Positions 15,951 through 23,480 of a stretch of DNA of 26,993 nt are shown piece by piece. Each line of letters opens with the position of its first letter. Position 1 is the stretch's first letter. Source of the DNA: an uncultured Oscillibacter sp. (GTDB taxonomy: Bacteria; Bacillota; Clostridia; Oscillospirales; Oscillospiraceae); contig CAJUOD010000001.1 of the NCBI GenBank assembly GCA_910587875.1, positions 1 through 26,993 on the forward strand, written 5' to 3'. The position numbers and the translations under genes were made by a program. Below the pieces are notes generated by a model, which saw only the letters and a program-made list of their open reading frames with translations, had not been told where the DNA came from and ran no database searches.

Positions 15951-17021
15951 TCAGCGGAAGAGGGCCGCCAGGCTCTCCGTATAGGGAGCCCGGCAGATTC
16001 CCTGTTCCGTGACGATGCCGGAGATGAGGGCGTGATCCGTCACGTCGAAGGAGGGGTTGTAGCACTTCACCCCGGGGAGGGCCATGGGCTTCTCGTACCA
16101 GAGGGTCTTGATCTCCTCCGGGTCCCGGAGCTCGATGGGGATGTGGTCCCCGTCGGGACAGCTTAGGTCAATGGTGCTGGTGGGGCCCAGGACGTAGACG
16201 GGGATCCCATAGTGCTTCGCCAGGACGGCCACGCCGCTGGTCCCGATTTTGTTGGCCGTGTCCCCGTTGGCGGCAATCCGGTCGCAGCCCACAAAGCAGG
16301 CCTGGACCCAGCCGTTTTTCATGACCATGGAGGCCATGTTGTCGCAGATCAGGGTCACGTCCACCCCGGCCCGGTGGAGCTCGTAGCTGGTGAGCCGGGC
16401 CCCCTGGAGCAGGGGCCGGGTCTCGTCGGCGAAGACGCGGATATTTACGCCCCGCTCCGCCGCCAGGAAGAAGGGCCCCTGGGCGGTGCCGTAGCGGGAG
16501 GTGGCCAGGGGCCCGGCGTTGCAGTGGGTGAGCACGCTGTCCCCCTCCTTTAAGAGGCTCAGGCCGTACTCGGAGATGGCCCGGCACTTGGCGATGTCGT
16601 CCCGGTGGATGTCCACGGCCTTTTGATAGAGGGCCTCCAGCAGGGCGGGGCGGGGAGCGTTCAGGTGGGCGGCGGCGGCCTTCTCCATCTCCCCCAGGGC
16701 CCAGGCCAGGTTGACCGCCGTGGGGCGGGAGGCGTTCAGCTGGGCGGAATAGGCCCGAAGCCGGGCCTGGAAGGCGGCGGGGTCCGGCTCGTCGATGGAA
16801 CGGGCCAGGACATAGAGGCAGTAAGCGGCGCAGATGCCGATGGCGGGCGCGCCCCGGACCCGGAGCTTTTGGATGGCCTCCACCATCTCCTCCGCAGTGC
16901 GGAGGGGAATCTCCCGCTCCTCATTGGGCAGGAGGCTCTGGTCGATGATATACAGGGCCTCGGCGGCCTTGTCGTAACGGATGTTCTGAGCGTGGGTGAC
17001 GGCTTTCAGGGAGGTGGTCAT
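15951..17021 (-). CDS. mtnA: S-methyl-5-thioribose-1-phosphate isomerase
   Basis: MtnA isomerises 5-methylthioribose 1-phosphate to the ribulose 1-phosphate form in salvage of methylthioadenosine, and in some bacteria the 5-deoxyribose analogue. The 356 residues match the family. Visible are VRGAPAIG (55-62), THCNAGPLAT with the catalytic cysteine C167, VFADETRPLLQGARL, DNMASMVM, GCDRIAANGD with catalytic D247, NKIGT and PTSTIDL. The related eIF2B-like and ribose-1,5-bisphosphate isomerase families share the fold, but the Cys/Asp pair and RGAPAIG favour MtnA. ATG 17021 has AAAGGAG upstream; the longer open frame reaching to 17237 would cross the promoter and a terminator. No other methionine-salvage gene is in view. 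Confidence 0.9.
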   Translation of the reverse strand: MTTSLKAVTHAQNIRYDKAAEALYIIDQSLLPNEEREIPLRTAEEMVEAIQKLRVRGAPAIGICAAYCLYVLARSIDEPDPAAFQARLRAYSAQLNASRPTAVNLAWALGEMEKAAAAHLNAPRPALLEALYQKAVDIHRDDIAKCRAISEYGLSLLKEGDSVLTHCNAGPLATSRYGTAQGPFFLAAERGVNIRVFADETRPLLQGARLTSYELHRAGVDVTLICDNMASMVMKNGWVQACFVGCDRIAANGDTANKIGTSGVAVLAKHYGIPVYVLGPTSTIDLSCPDGDHIPIELRDPEEIKTLWYEKPMALPGVKCYNPSFDVTDHALISGIVTEQGICRAPYTESLAALFR

Positions 17022-17063
17022 GGGGACGCTCCTTTCTTTTGCGGGGGTACGTCTGTTTTCCAG

Positions 17064-17092
17064 ATTGTAACACAAACCGCCGCCCGTTGCAA
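17064..17092 (-). promoter_or_regulatory. mtnA promoter
   Basis: Minus strand: TTGCAA (17092-17087), 17 bases, TACAAT (17069-17064), with TGT directly before the -10, an extended -10. It stands 42 bases before the mtnA start. Confidence 0.72.
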
Positions 17093-17106
17093 TGGCCGGG
17101 GGGACG

Positions 17107-17142
17107 GGAAAAGCGCCCAGACGCAGTGCGTCCGGGCGCTTT
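17107..17142 (-). terminator. Terminator of the exporter/SLH operon
   Basis: On the minus strand a 16-nt arm (17142-17127) pairs with 17125-17110 through one G-U pair and is followed by TTTTC. The loop is very tight as drawn, so the innermost pairs probably open. It lies 18 bases past the stop of the SLH protein gene. Confidence 0.8.
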
Positions 17143-17160
17143 CGGCTTAGGGGTTTGGTC

Positions 17161-19449
17161 TCAGCGGAAGTCTCCGCCCACCTCGATGACGCGGATGACT
17201 CCGTCGCCGCTGGCGTACATGTCGCATTTTTTGGCATAGGCGTGGGCGATGTCCACCACGCTCCGTCCGCCCTCGGCCTGAATCCAGCTGTTGGTATCTT
17301 TGTTGAAGGCCATGACGGTGACGGGGATGGAGTAGCTCCGTCCGTCCACTGTGACGGCGCCCTCGCCGGACCAGGCGGTGTTGGGCACGTCCTTCAGGGC
17401 GGTGAGGGGCTGGAGGCTGGAGAAGCCGGTGCCGTCGTTGGATTCCACCGCCGCCACGTAGACGCCGCCTCCGATGTCGTAGTTGGTCCGGAAGTAGTCC
17501 GTCGCCTGTCCCTGGTCGTTGAAGATGGCGATTCGCCGGACGTCATGGTCGTCCAGGGTGACGGAGGTCCGGCCGTAGAGGGTCGCGCCGCCTCCCGCCG
17601 CGCCCAGGGCGATGATGTCCACCTGTCCCGCCCAGTTGGTGTGGGCGTAGCTGATTTCGCTGTTGGGGATGGGGCCGGCCCCCAGGTCGCTCAGGCTGAG
17701 GGTGTCAATGCCGTTTGCCGTGTAGCGGAAGACGCTGACGGTCTCCGCCAGGCTGCTGCTGCCCAGCATGCGCTTTTCCAGATCCAGCGCGCCGGAGACG
17801 CCGCCGCCCAGGCGGACCAGGCCGATGCGGTTCTTCCCCACGGAGGTGACCCGGACCAGGCGGTTCTGCATCCTGGCAAGGTCCTCCTGGCGCCATTTGG
17901 CGGTGTGCTCGCCGTAGTACATGCCCAGGTCCACCTCGCCCTCGATTTCAATGCCGCAGAGCAGCTTGACCTTGGCGCTGGTGCCCGAGATGGAGGTTGC
18001 GATTCCAATGGCGTTGGCCGCCACGGTGCCGGGCTTTACCGCTCCGGCTACCTTGTTGTCCTCCGTCAGCAGCAGGGTGATCTGGTCCCCGGGACGGAAC
18101 TTCGCCAGGGTGGACTGGGCCGTGGTCAGCACGTCGAAGTCGCAGCCCAGGACGCGGATGGTGGAGGGCTCCGTGGGGCTGGGGGTGCAGGACTCGTAGT
18201 AGCCCGTCAGCCGGGTGTCGCAGACCCGGATGGTGTTGGTGGAGCTGGCGTAGGTAGCCACGTCATAGGGCCGCATGTCCTTGGCGTTGGCCCGGCAGCC
18301 GTTTTTGTAGAGGGTGTAGCCTCCCACTCCGCCGGTGAGGGCGTCGAAGCCCTTGACGGAGTTCTTTTCGTAGACAATAACTGCCTCGGTGGAGCTGTCT
18401 CCGCCGCCGATGAAGATGAACTCCACGTTTCCGGCGGTGCCCAGGTACAGCGTCAGGGTCGTGCCGGGGTTCACCCAGGACCGGGCCTCGGCCCAGCTGG
18501 CCTCCGCTCCGTTGCGATAGACCTTGGTCTTCCCGGTGATAGGATACTTGACCCCGGACCGGTCGGTGATCTGCGCGGCCTCCGCCTTGGCCACGGTGAT
18601 GACCCGGCTGACGCCCTTGGCGTCGGGCAGGAAGGTGCGGACCTTCTGGCCCTCCAGCACCAACGTGCCCTTCAGGCCGTTGAGGGAGCCGTTGGAGGCC
18701 TTGTCTCCGGCCATCTGGTAGAGGGACCCGTCGGAGAAGAGCATGGCGGTCTCCTTGCCGTCGGGGCCCCGGGCGTTGGAGGACACCAGCACCATGTCGG
18801 ACACGGTGGTCAGCCCGGCGGCGGCCAAAAAGCCGCTGGCGCCCTTCTCCCCCTGGACGTCCGCCCGGAGGAGGTTGTTGAAGAGGATGGCGGCGTCGCT
18901 CCGGCTCAGGGGGGAGTTCCCCTTGGTGGTGTCCACCCCGTCGGTGAGGCCGATGGAGGCGGCGAAGGACAGATAGCTGTCCGGCCACACGCCGCCGATG
19001 TTCTCGTCCTTATACCCCAGGACTCGAAGGAGAATGGTGGCCGCCTGGCCCAGGGTGACGGTGCGGTCCGGGTAGAACTTGCCGTCGGAGAAGCCGGAGA
19101 TGGCCTTCTTCCCCTTGGAGGCCATGTTGATGTAAGCCGCCGCCCAGTGAGAGGGCTTCACGTCCGGGTAGACGGTGACGGTGCGGTAGAGGCCCAGCTC
19201 GTCTTCGGCGTTCAGGGCGCAGACCACCATCTTGCAGAACTGGGCCCGGGTGAGCTGGCCGTTGGGACGGAAGTTCCCGTCGGAAAAGCCGTCCATCACG
19301 CCCATGAGCCGCAGGGACTCCACGGAGGCGTAGGCGTCGCCCCCCAGGTCGTAAAAGCGGTTGGCGGGCGGCGCGGCCTGGGCGGGCAGGACCAGCAGGG
19401 AGGCCGCCGTCGCCAGTACCAGCAGCAGGGACAAAACGCGTTTTTTCAT
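17161..19449 (-). CDS. SLH-domain surface protein
   Basis: SLH domains bind secondary cell wall polymers and anchor proteins to the outside of the Gram-positive wall. The 762 residues begin with a signal peptide (KKR, hydrophobic core, cleavage near AQA at about 24-26). Three SLH repeats follow, at about 32-80 (GFSDGNFRPNGQLTRAQF), 93-143 (GFSDGKFYPDRTVTLGQAA) and 150-197 (more divergent, SPLSRSDAAILFNNLL). The remaining 560 residues are rich in Val, Thr, Gly and beta-type patterns and are not recognised. The ATG at 19449 has AGGAGG upstream, and only 13 bases separate it from the permease stop, so it is the last gene of the exporter operon. It may be a wall-side partner or a cargo of the exporter (inference). 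Confidence 0.88.
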   Translation of the reverse strand: MKKRVLSLLLVLATAASLLVLPAQAAPPANRFYDLGGDAYASVESLRLMGVMDGFSDGNFRPNGQLTRAQFCKMVVCALNAEDELGLYRTVTVYPDVKPSHWAAAYINMASKGKKAISGFSDGKFYPDRTVTLGQAATILLRVLGYKDENIGGVWPDSYLSFAASIGLTDGVDTTKGNSPLSRSDAAILFNNLLRADVQGEKGASGFLAAAGLTTVSDMVLVSSNARGPDGKETAMLFSDGSLYQMAGDKASNGSLNGLKGTLVLEGQKVRTFLPDAKGVSRVITVAKAEAAQITDRSGVKYPITGKTKVYRNGAEASWAEARSWVNPGTTLTLYLGTAGNVEFIFIGGGDSSTEAVIVYEKNSVKGFDALTGGVGGYTLYKNGCRANAKDMRPYDVATYASSTNTIRVCDTRLTGYYESCTPSPTEPSTIRVLGCDFDVLTTAQSTLAKFRPGDQITLLLTEDNKVAGAVKPGTVAANAIGIATSISGTSAKVKLLCGIEIEGEVDLGMYYGEHTAKWRQEDLARMQNRLVRVTSVGKNRIGLVRLGGGVSGALDLEKRMLGSSSLAETVSVFRYTANGIDTLSLSDLGAGPIPNSEISYAHTNWAGQVDIIALGAAGGGATLYGRTSVTLDDHDVRRIAIFNDQGQATDYFRTNYDIGGGVYVAAVESNDGTGFSSLQPLTALKDVPNTAWSGEGAVTVDGRSYSIPVTVMAFNKDTNSWIQAEGGRSVVDIAHAYAKKCDMYASGDGVIRVIEVGGDFR

Positions 19450-19462
19450 AGTCTTCCTCCTA

Positions 19463-20731
19463 TTACTCTGCCCGCAGGGCTTCCACGGGCTGGAGCTTGG
19501 ATGCCTTAATAGCCGGGTAGCTGCCGAAGATGAGGCCCAGCAGCACGGAGAAGCCCAGGGCTCCCGCCGTCACGGCGGCGGAGGGGTAGATGGTCATGTG
19601 GAACAGCAGGTTCCCAGCCACATAGCAGCCCAGGGTGCCGATTAAAATGCCGATGATGCCGCCGATGCCGCAGAGCATGGCGGCCTCGATCAGGAACTGG
19701 GTGACGATGCTGCTCCGCTGGGCGCCGATGGCCCGGCGGATGCCGATTTCCCTTGTCCGCTCCGTCACCGTCACCAGCATGATGTTCATGATGCCGATGC
19801 CGCCCACCAGCAATGAGATGGCGGCGATGCCGCCCAGCACCAGGGAGATCATGCCCATCTGCTCGTTCATGCTCTGCTGCCAGCGGTCGTCGGGGCTGAC
19901 GTAGCTGTCGCCTGTGGCGGGGTCCACCAGGCCCTTCAAAAAGCCCCGGATGCGGGTGGCTACCTCCGTGGTGGAGACGCCGTCCTTGGCCTTGATGGTA
20001 AAGTTCTCAATCCGGTCCCCGCCCAGCAGCCGCCGGGCGGTGTAGGGCAGGAGGATGATGTTGTCGATGGTGCTTCCCTGGGCGTCGCTTCCGGTGATGC
20101 GGGGGGCGTAGACCCCCACCACCTCGAAGCTCTGCCCGTTGAGCTGGAGGAACTTGCCCACCGGGTCGGCGGCGTCGAAGAACGCCTCCGCCGCCTGGGA
20201 GCCCAGGACGCAGACCTGGTTGTACCGCTCAATGTCCAGCTCCCCCAGGTCCCGGCCGTTGGAGATGGTCAGGTTGTTGCAGGCGCTGTACTGGTTGGAG
20301 ACATAGTAGACGTCCGGGGGCCGCTGGCCGGTCATGTTCCCCATCTCGTCATAGTCCCACTCAAAGTTGGAGGAGTTTTTGGTGCCGTAGACCACGTTGA
20401 CGCTGGCGTAGGCCTCGGGCGTGATGCCCACGATGTACTGGGGGATGGACTTGCAGTAGGCGTACAGGTCCGGGAAGTAGTCCTTTCCCGCCGGGACCCA
20501 GTTGCCGTTTTCATCCTCTGTGTACACATAGCTGTAGACGTTTACCGTGATTTTGTTGCTGCCCATGGCGGAGAACTGCTCCATGGTTTTGGCCGCGTAG
20601 CCGCTCATCACCGAGACGATGGTCATCACCGCCGCGATGCCGATGATGACGCCCAGCATGGTCAGCATGGACCGGCCCTTTTTGCCGATGATGGATTTCC
20701 AGGCCATTTTCACTGCCTGCCGGATGTTCAA
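19463..20731 (-). CDS. MacB/FtsX-like ABC transporter permease
   Basis: This is the membrane subunit of a MacB-type ABC system, which uses mechanical motion rather than a channel to extrude substrates. The 422 residues show the MacB layout: a cytoplasmic lead, TM1 (about 21-43), a large extracellular domain (about 45-285), then three helices (about 293-318, 345-370, 385-406). The FtsX-fold signature GGIGIMNIMLVTVTERTREIGIRRAIGA is interrupted by nothing, and the C-terminus reads SYPAIKASKLQPVEALRAE. The ATPase is separate, as usual in Gram-positives. The start is TTG at 20731, overlapping the ATPase stop (TTGA), with GGAGG about 10 bases upstream, so translation is coupled. The substrate is unknown. 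Confidence 0.93.
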   Translation of the reverse strand: MNIRQAVKMAWKSIIGKKGRSMLTMLGVIIGIAAVMTIVSVMSGYAAKTMEQFSAMGSNKITVNVYSYVYTEDENGNWVPAGKDYFPDLYAYCKSIPQYIVGITPEAYASVNVVYGTKNSSNFEWDYDEMGNMTGQRPPDVYYVSNQYSACNNLTISNGRDLGELDIERYNQVCVLGSQAAEAFFDAADPVGKFLQLNGQSFEVVGVYAPRITGSDAQGSTIDNIILLPYTARRLLGGDRIENFTIKAKDGVSTTEVATRIRGFLKGLVDPATGDSYVSPDDRWQQSMNEQMGMISLVLGGIAAISLLVGGIGIMNIMLVTVTERTREIGIRRAIGAQRSSIVTQFLIEAAMLCGIGGIIGILIGTLGCYVAGNLLFHMTIYPSAAVTAGALGFSVLLGLIFGSYPAIKASKLQPVEALRAE

Positions 20732-21429
20732 AGCCAGTCCACCTCCTGTTCCTTGTCCTCCACGATCTTCCCGTCCGTCAGGCGGACCACCCGGCGGGCC
20801 GTGGCGGCGATGCCGTTGTCGTGGGTAATCAGGATGACCGTGGTCCCCTCCCGGTTGAGCTGCTGGAGGAACTCCAGCACCTCGTGGCCCGTCCGGGAGT
20901 CCAGGGCGCCCGTGGGCTCGTCGGCCATGATGATGGGGGGCTTGGTGGCGATGGCCCGGGCGATGGCCACCCGCTGCTGCTGGCCGCCGGACATCTCCGT
21001 GGGCTTGTGCTTGACCCGCTTGGAGAGGCCTACCCGGTCCAGGGCCTCCAGGGCCAGGTCATAGCGGTCGTCGGCCCCGATGCCCTGGTAGATCAGGGGC
21101 AGCTCCACGTTCTCAAACACCGTCAGAGACTGGATGAGGTTGTACTGCTGGAAGATGAAGCCGATCTCCTTGTTGCGGATGCGGGAGAGTTCCTTGTCCG
21201 TCAGCTCCTTGACGTCGGTGCCCTCCAGGAGGTAGTCCCCCCGGGTGGGGATGTCCAGGCAGCCCAGCACATTCATCATGGTGGACTTGCCGGAGCCGGA
21301 CTGGCCCACCACGGCGACGAACTCCCCCTTTTCGATGGTGAGCGTCACCCCGTCCAGGGCCCGGACCTCGCTCTCAAGACCTTCGCCGTAGATCTTGTAG
21401 ATGTCCTTTAACTCAATCAGATTCGCCAT
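20728..21429 (-). CDS. MacB/LolD-type ABC transporter ATP-binding protein
   Basis: The 233-residue ATPase powers the adjacent permease. It has Walker A GQSGSGKST (42-50), a Q-loop in FIFQQYNLI (91-99), signature SGGQQQR (147-153), Walker B IIMADEPTGALD (166-177) and H-loop H203 (ITHD). The sequence ENVELPLIYQG and the length are typical of the LolD/MacB/YknY subgroup rather than of importers. The ATG at 21429 comes one base after the adaptor stop, and the 3' end overlaps the permease start by 3 bases, so all three transporter genes are translationally coupled. A short acidic tail (KIVEDKEQEVDWL) follows the fold. Confidence 0.95.
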   Translation of the reverse strand: MANLIELKDIYKIYGEGLESEVRALDGVTLTIEKGEFVAVVGQSGSGKSTMMNVLGCLDIPTRGDYLLEGTDVKELTDKELSRIRNKEIGFIFQQYNLIQSLTVFENVELPLIYQGIGADDRYDLALEALDRVGLSKRVKHKPTEMSGGQQQRVAIARAIATKPPIIMADEPTGALDSRTGHEVLEFLQQLNREGTTVILITHDNGIAATARRVVRLTDGKIVEDKEQEVDWL

Positions 21430-21430
21430 A

Positions 21431-23140
21431 TCAGTAACCCCAGGGGTTGGCCGTCTGGATCTGGGTGAAAACCTCGGTGCCTTCCTCCACGCCGGACTTG
21501 ATTTCCACGTTGTAGTTGTCCGAGATGCCGATCTCCACCGCCACGGGCCAGAAGCCCTCGGGGATGGTCTCGTCGGCCATGATGCCCTCCACAGCGTTTT
21601 CCGGCTTGTCGCCCTTGACGTAGACCACCGTCATGGTCTCGCCCTCCTCGGTGGAGACGGTGCGGACGGACTGGAGGGGCAGCACCAGGCAGTTGTCGTT
21701 TTCGCTGGCGGTCAGTTTATAATTTATGTAGCTGTTGACCTGGAGGGTTTCCTCCGCGTTGTCCACCGAGATCACCATGGGGTAGGTCGCCACGCCGTTG
21801 TTGATGGTACTGGAGAGGCTGACGCTCTCCACCATACCCATGGCCATGGTGCCCCACTGGTCCAGCTCCACCATGGTTCCCGCCTCCACGGCGCTGACGT
21901 TCCGTTCGTCCACCGTGGCGTTGACAATCAGGGAGGAGGTGTCCGAGATGGTCACCACCGTGGTGTTGGCGGCAATTTCGTCTCCCGGCTTCATGGTCAG
22001 GCCGATGACCTTGCCCGCGATGGAGGCCACGGCGGAGCAGTTCGCCAGGTTCTTCTCGGCGGTCTCCAGGGTCTTCTGGGCCTCCTCCAGGCTCTGCTGG
22101 GCGGAGAAGATCTCCGCCTCGCTGTCCTCGCCGTCCACCCGGACCAGGACCTGCCCGGCGGTGACCTGGAGGAAGTCCACCAGGGAGCTGGAGAGGACCG
22201 TGCCGTTGACGGTGGATTTCAAATCGCCGGTGCGGTAGTACTCCAGCTTGCCGGGCTCGTAGGGATAGATCGTCTCGCCCTCGGGGGTGGTCACCGTGGC
22301 GGAGGCCGCCATCTCGGCGGTGAGGGCCCCCTCGTTCTCCACCAGAATGTCGGCGGAGAAGAGCTTGGTGCCCTCCGGCGTGATGCGGCTGACCATGTGG
22401 ACCGCCTCCACCGTGCCGGGGAGGGAGCTCATCAGGGCGGGGATGGACACGTCCATGCTCTGGCCCTGGTGGATCATGCCCTCGTAGGCGTAGCTGTAGT
22501 ACTGGGTGAGCCGCAGGCGGGTGTCGTCCGCCAGCACGGCCAGCTTCTGCTCCTTGCTGATGGTGTCCCCGGGATTCAGGTCCACCACCTCCATGAGCTT
22601 GCCGGAGTAGCCCGCCGCCAGGTTGAGGCCCGCCACGTCCTTCAAAAGGGCGTTCAGCTGCTTCTCCCGGCCCAGCACGTCCTGCCGGGCCTTGTCCACG
22701 GCGGTGCGGGCGGCGTCGGAGTCGATGACGAAGAGGGGCGTCCCCGGCTCCACCGTGTCGCCCTCGTTAACATAGACCTCGGACACCGTTCCCGTGGTGG
22801 CAATGGTGATGGTCTCGCTGTCTTTTGCCTTGGTCAGTCCGCTTCCCTCCACCGTGGAGGTGATGGAGTTGTACTGCACCACGTCGGTGAGGACCTCGGT
22901 CTCGTCCCCGCCCTTCTTGGCGGACAGGAATTTCCAGACCCCCAGGCCGATGGCGATGAGGACCAGGAGGATGATAAACCACCGGACGATCTTCCGGCGC
23001 TTTTTCCGGGGCATGCCCTTCCACTTCTTCCAGAGGGAGGTTTTCTCCTCGGCGGGCGCTTCAGGCGCGGGGGGCGGGGCCGCCTCGGGGGCCGTCTGGA
23101 CGGCCTCGGTCTGCTGTTCGCGATCCATGACTTCTGACAT
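21431..23140 (-). CDS. HlyD/MacA-family membrane adaptor protein with two lipoyl units
   Basis: Adaptor proteins of this family join an ABC permease to outer parts of the envelope. The 569 residues have a Pro/Ala/Glu-rich cytoplasmic N-terminus (1-35), a basic patch, one transmembrane helix (about 51-70), then the extracellular part. Two lipoyl/hairpin units are seen: unit 1 with half-motifs at about 110-140 and 178-203 and a short hairpin, and unit 2 with half-motifs at about 308-335 and 368-400 around a coiled coil (340-366), then a beta-barrel and a membrane-proximal domain. Typical MacA proteins have about 370-400 residues and one unit. The ATG at 23140 follows GAAGGAG. It is the first gene of the exporter operon, with a palindrome over the likely promoter. 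Confidence 0.88.
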   Translation of the reverse strand: MSEVMDREQQTEAVQTAPEAAPPPAPEAPAEEKTSLWKKWKGMPRKKRRKIVRWFIILLVLIAIGLGVWKFLSAKKGGDETEVLTDVVQYNSITSTVEGSGLTKAKDSETITIATTGTVSEVYVNEGDTVEPGTPLFVIDSDAARTAVDKARQDVLGREKQLNALLKDVAGLNLAAGYSGKLMEVVDLNPGDTISKEQKLAVLADDTRLRLTQYYSYAYEGMIHQGQSMDVSIPALMSSLPGTVEAVHMVSRITPEGTKLFSADILVENEGALTAEMAASATVTTPEGETIYPYEPGKLEYYRTGDLKSTVNGTVLSSSLVDFLQVTAGQVLVRVDGEDSEAEIFSAQQSLEEAQKTLETAEKNLANCSAVASIAGKVIGLTMKPGDEIAANTTVVTISDTSSLIVNATVDERNVSAVEAGTMVELDQWGTMAMGMVESVSLSSTINNGVATYPMVISVDNAEETLQVNSYINYKLTASENDNCLVLPLQSVRTVSTEEGETMTVVYVKGDKPENAVEGIMADETIPEGFWPVAVEIGISDNYNVEIKSGVEEGTEVFTQIQTANPWGY

Positions 23141-23251
23141 AGGCTTTCTCCTTCACCGGTTGGATGGAATTTCTTAAGACGGCGCTCCCCTCCGGGAGGC
23201 CCGCCGCCGGGATGGCACAGGGACAGGATACCAGGGACCTGCATCAAAACT

Positions 23252-23290
23252 GTATCATTGATACTAGAGCAGTTTGCCAGGGAAAACAAC
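23252..23290 (-). promoter_or_regulatory. Candidate promoter with overlapping palindrome upstream of the exporter operon
   Basis: On the minus strand TTGTTT, 17 bases, TAGTAT gives a moderate promoter whose -10 overlaps the perfect palindrome GTATCATTGATAC (23252-23264). Wider arms AAACTG (23248-23253) and CAGTTT (23270-23275) surround it. This is the arrangement expected of a repressor site; no regulator gene is adjacent. The rest of the 340-base gap (23141-23480) holds the leader on the left, a featureless AT-richer stretch, and the TRAP terminator on the right. Confidence 0.45.
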
Positions 23291-23443
23291 AACAAAACGG
23301 TTACAGATTTCTTAAGATTTTCTGAAGCTCTGGGTACAGTCCCCTTATAAGGTAGACGGATGAAGGGCTGGAAGGGTTTCCGGAAAACCTGCACAAAAAT
23401 ATGGAAGCGGAGGCGGGGATTTCCGTCAGGGTCTCCCCCCAGG

Positions 23444-23472
23444 AAAAAACCGCCCCGAAGCGGGGCGGTTTT
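23444..23472 (-). terminator. Terminator of the TRAP transporter operon
   Basis: Arms 23446-23457 and 23461-23472 form a perfect 12-bp stem with a 3-base loop, and the minus-strand transcript continues with U6. It begins 8 bases past the stop of the permease gene. Confidence 0.93.
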
Positions 23473-23480
23473 GGGGGAGC

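Noticed and set aside
17022..17237. N-terminal extension of mtnA
   Set aside because: The extension crosses the mtnA promoter and the terminator of the upstream operon, and the ATG at 17021 has a good ribosome binding site.
17092..19509. A long plus-strand open frame antisense to the SLH gene
   Set aside because: Same third-position shadow effect; composition is rich in Gly, Val, Asp and His with no motif, and the opposite strand has a signal peptide and SLH repeats.
21401..23137. A long plus-strand open frame antisense to the adaptor gene
   Set aside because: Shadow frame; the opposite strand has clear lipoyl domains, start signals and operon context.
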